From contig SAQG01000005.1 in assembly GCA_004020315.1 (NCBI GenBank), forward strand, positions 1-64,000: DNA of 64,000 bases, written 5' to 3'. Positions 62,875 through 64,000 of the stretch are shown in pieces. A program made the position numbers and the translations under genes. The notes beneath the pieces were generated by a model, which was not told the DNA's origin, ran no database searches, and saw nothing but the letters and a program-made list of their open reading frames with translations. Within the stretch, counting starts at the first letter, position 1; every line of letters begins with the position of its first letter. This stretch comes from Mesorhizobium sp. Its GTDB lineage: Bacteria; Pseudomonadota; Alphaproteobacteria; Rhizobiales; Rhizobiaceae.

Positions 62875-63939
62875 ATGACCGCCACCACCCTGCGGCACCG
62901 TTCGTTAAAGACATCCTCGATCGCACTCGGCCTCGCCCTGGCGCTGTCGGCGCCGGCGGCCGCCGCCGACCTCGTCATTTCCAACTGGGACGGCTACATG
63001 GCGCCGGATGCCATGGCCGCCTTCAAGGCGGCGACCGGTGTCTCCGGCGAGGTCGTCGTTCACGCCACCAATGAGGAGATCATGGGCAAGCTCGTCGCTT
63101 CGGGCGGCAAGGGCTATGACGTCGTCTTCGTCTCCTCGCCCTTCGCCGAAGTGCTGAACAAGCTCGGGCTGATCGAGACGATCGACCACGCCAAGGTCCC
63201 CAACCTCGCCAATCTCTATCCCGAAGCGGCGAAGCTGCCGCACGACGTCGGCAACAATTTTTCCGTGCCTTACACCTGGGGCACCACCGGCCTGTGCTAC
63301 CGCTCGGATCTGGTGAAGACCGAGCCGGCGAGCTGGAACGATCTTCTCGCCCCGTCCGATGCCCTCAAGGGCAAGACCACGATGCTGGCAACCGACCGCT
63401 GGCTGCTGGCCGCCGGCCAACTCGCCAAAGGCTATTCGGTCAACGAGACCGATCCGGCCAAGCTCGCCGAGGTCAAGGACCTGCTGATCTCGGCCAAGAA
63501 AACCTTGCTAGCCTATGACGACACCACCTTCTACTCGAAGCTGGTCTCCGGCGAGGCGCTGATGGTGCAGGCATGGGATGGCTGGTGCAATTATGGCATC
63601 GCTGAGAATCCGCAGATTAAGTACGTGATCCCCAGGGAAGGCTCGGACCTGTGGGTCGACACGATGGTGGTGATGAAGGCCTCGGCGAACAAGGACGCCG
63701 CCTTCCAGTTCATCAATTTCATGCTGGACGCCAAGAACCACGCCTGGGCGGCCCAGAACATCGACTACAAGGTGCCGAACAAGCCGGCTATGGAAAGCCT
63801 GCCGGCCGATTTCCTCGCCAAGTTCCCGAATATGAGCATGCCCGTGGCCGAGCTGGTCAAGTTCGAGCAGTTGCGCGACGTCGGCGATGCCCAGCGCGAC
63901 TATTCAAAGATCGTCAGCGAGATCAAGGCCGCGCAGTAA
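62875..63939 (+). CDS. Polyamine ABC transporter substrate-binding protein (PotF/PotD type)
   Basis: 354 residues. A signal peptide (SIALGLALALSAPAAA) precedes DLVISNWDGYMAPDAMAAFK, GKLVASGGKGYDVVFVSSPF, VPYTWGTTGLCYRSDLV and a C-terminal AFQFINFMLDAKNHAWAAQN, all characteristic of PotD/PotF. It should bind a polyamine or related amine in the periplasm. ATG 62875 follows GGGAG. Permease and ATPase genes presumably follow beyond the window. Confidence 0.94.
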   Translation: MTATTLRHRSLKTSSIALGLALALSAPAAAADLVISNWDGYMAPDAMAAFKAATGVSGEVVVHATNEEIMGKLVASGGKGYDVVFVSSPFAEVLNKLGLIETIDHAKVPNLANLYPEAAKLPHDVGNNFSVPYTWGTTGLCYRSDLVKTEPASWNDLLAPSDALKGKTTMLATDRWLLAAGQLAKGYSVNETDPAKLAEVKDLLISAKKTLLAYDDTTFYSKLVSGEALMVQAWDGWCNYGIAENPQIKYVIPREGSDLWVDTMVVMKASANKDAAFQFINFMLDAKNHAWAAQNIDYKVPNKPAMESLPADFLAKFPNMSMPVAELVKFEQLRDVGDAQRDYSKIVSEIKAAQ

Positions 63940-63960
63940 CGGCATCAAAGTCAGAGATCA

Positions 63961-63990
63961 CGGTCGACGGCGGGCTTCCGCCGCCGACCG
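63961..63990 (+). terminator. Stem-loop after the polyamine-binding gene
   Basis: CGGTCGACGGCGG pairs with CCGCCGCCGACCG (one A-C mismatch) around GCTT. No T-run follows, so it is more likely an intercistronic mRNA-stabilising hairpin than a full terminator. Confidence 0.55.
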
Positions 63991-64000
63991 TCGAGCGCGG

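Overview
The window is GC-rich chromosomal DNA from an alphaproteobacterium, most likely a Rhizobiales member of the Mesorhizobium type. This rests on the aqpS-arsC-arsH arsenic operon, the abundant sugar and polyamine ABC transporters, the RIME-like intergenic palindromes and the general protein style. No rRNA is present; there is one tRNA (Ala, anticodon CGC). No species assignment was tested.

Layout: 1-111 holds the N-terminus of an IS110-family transposase running off the left edge, followed by structured non-coding DNA. 0.5-11.2 kb is mostly housekeeping: inorganic pyrophosphatase, an acetyltransferase, a LemA/TPM envelope operon with a recently homogenised tandem duplication, pyridoxal kinase, a DUF429 protein, beta-carbonic anhydrase, an M3 peptidase, and DUF167 and YggT proteins. 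tRNA-Ala at 11.34 kb is followed by a gene-poor stretch with three covarying hairpins and then two repeat-rich exported proteins, which gives an accessory character to 11.4-14.2 kb. 14.4-22.8 kb is a polyol/sugar locus: a dehydrogenase, a mannitol-dehydrogenase-family gene cut by one in-frame amber codon, a TIM-barrel isomerase and a CUT2-type ABC transporter. Palindromic elements sit between two pairs of its cistrons, and a decayed RpiR-type regulator lies upstream.

23.2-29.6 kb is patchy: a LysR regulator diverging from a Tat-exported LVIVD protein, a truncated downstream ORF, a C-terminal fragment of a HerA-like ATPase, a serine hydrolase, then the intact HerA-like ATPase. 29.7-35.5 kb is an eight-gene arsenic operon with two ArsR regulators, both types of arsenate reductase, the AqpS channel, ArsH, a Cys-tailed FAD oxidoreductase and an MFS carrier, but no ArsB or Acr3. 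35.6-39.4 kb holds exbB-exbD-tonB beside a broken ferric-hydroxamate uptake locus (damaged fhuC and an fhuB remnant in opposite orientation).

41.6-47.6 kb centres on a sodium:solute symporter (DUF4212 subunit plus VC_2705-type large subunit) with a DnaQ-exonuclease/CBS/nucleotidyltransferase fusion nearby and striking repeats in the symporter leader. An AraC regulator then diverges from an isoquinoline-1-oxidoreductase-like molybdenum enzyme, and the two promoters share a 14-nt repeat. 51.6-56.3 kb is a BMP-type nucleoside-like ABC transporter. 56.5-62.6 kb is a GntR - glycosyltransferase - glutamine-synthetase-like - FAD oxidase - thiolase operon divergent from a PotF-type polyamine-binding protein, and probably serves amine catabolism. 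Most genes are ordinary. The unusual material is the repeat families, the hairpin array after the tRNA, the damaged genes and the glycosyltransferase inside the amine operon.
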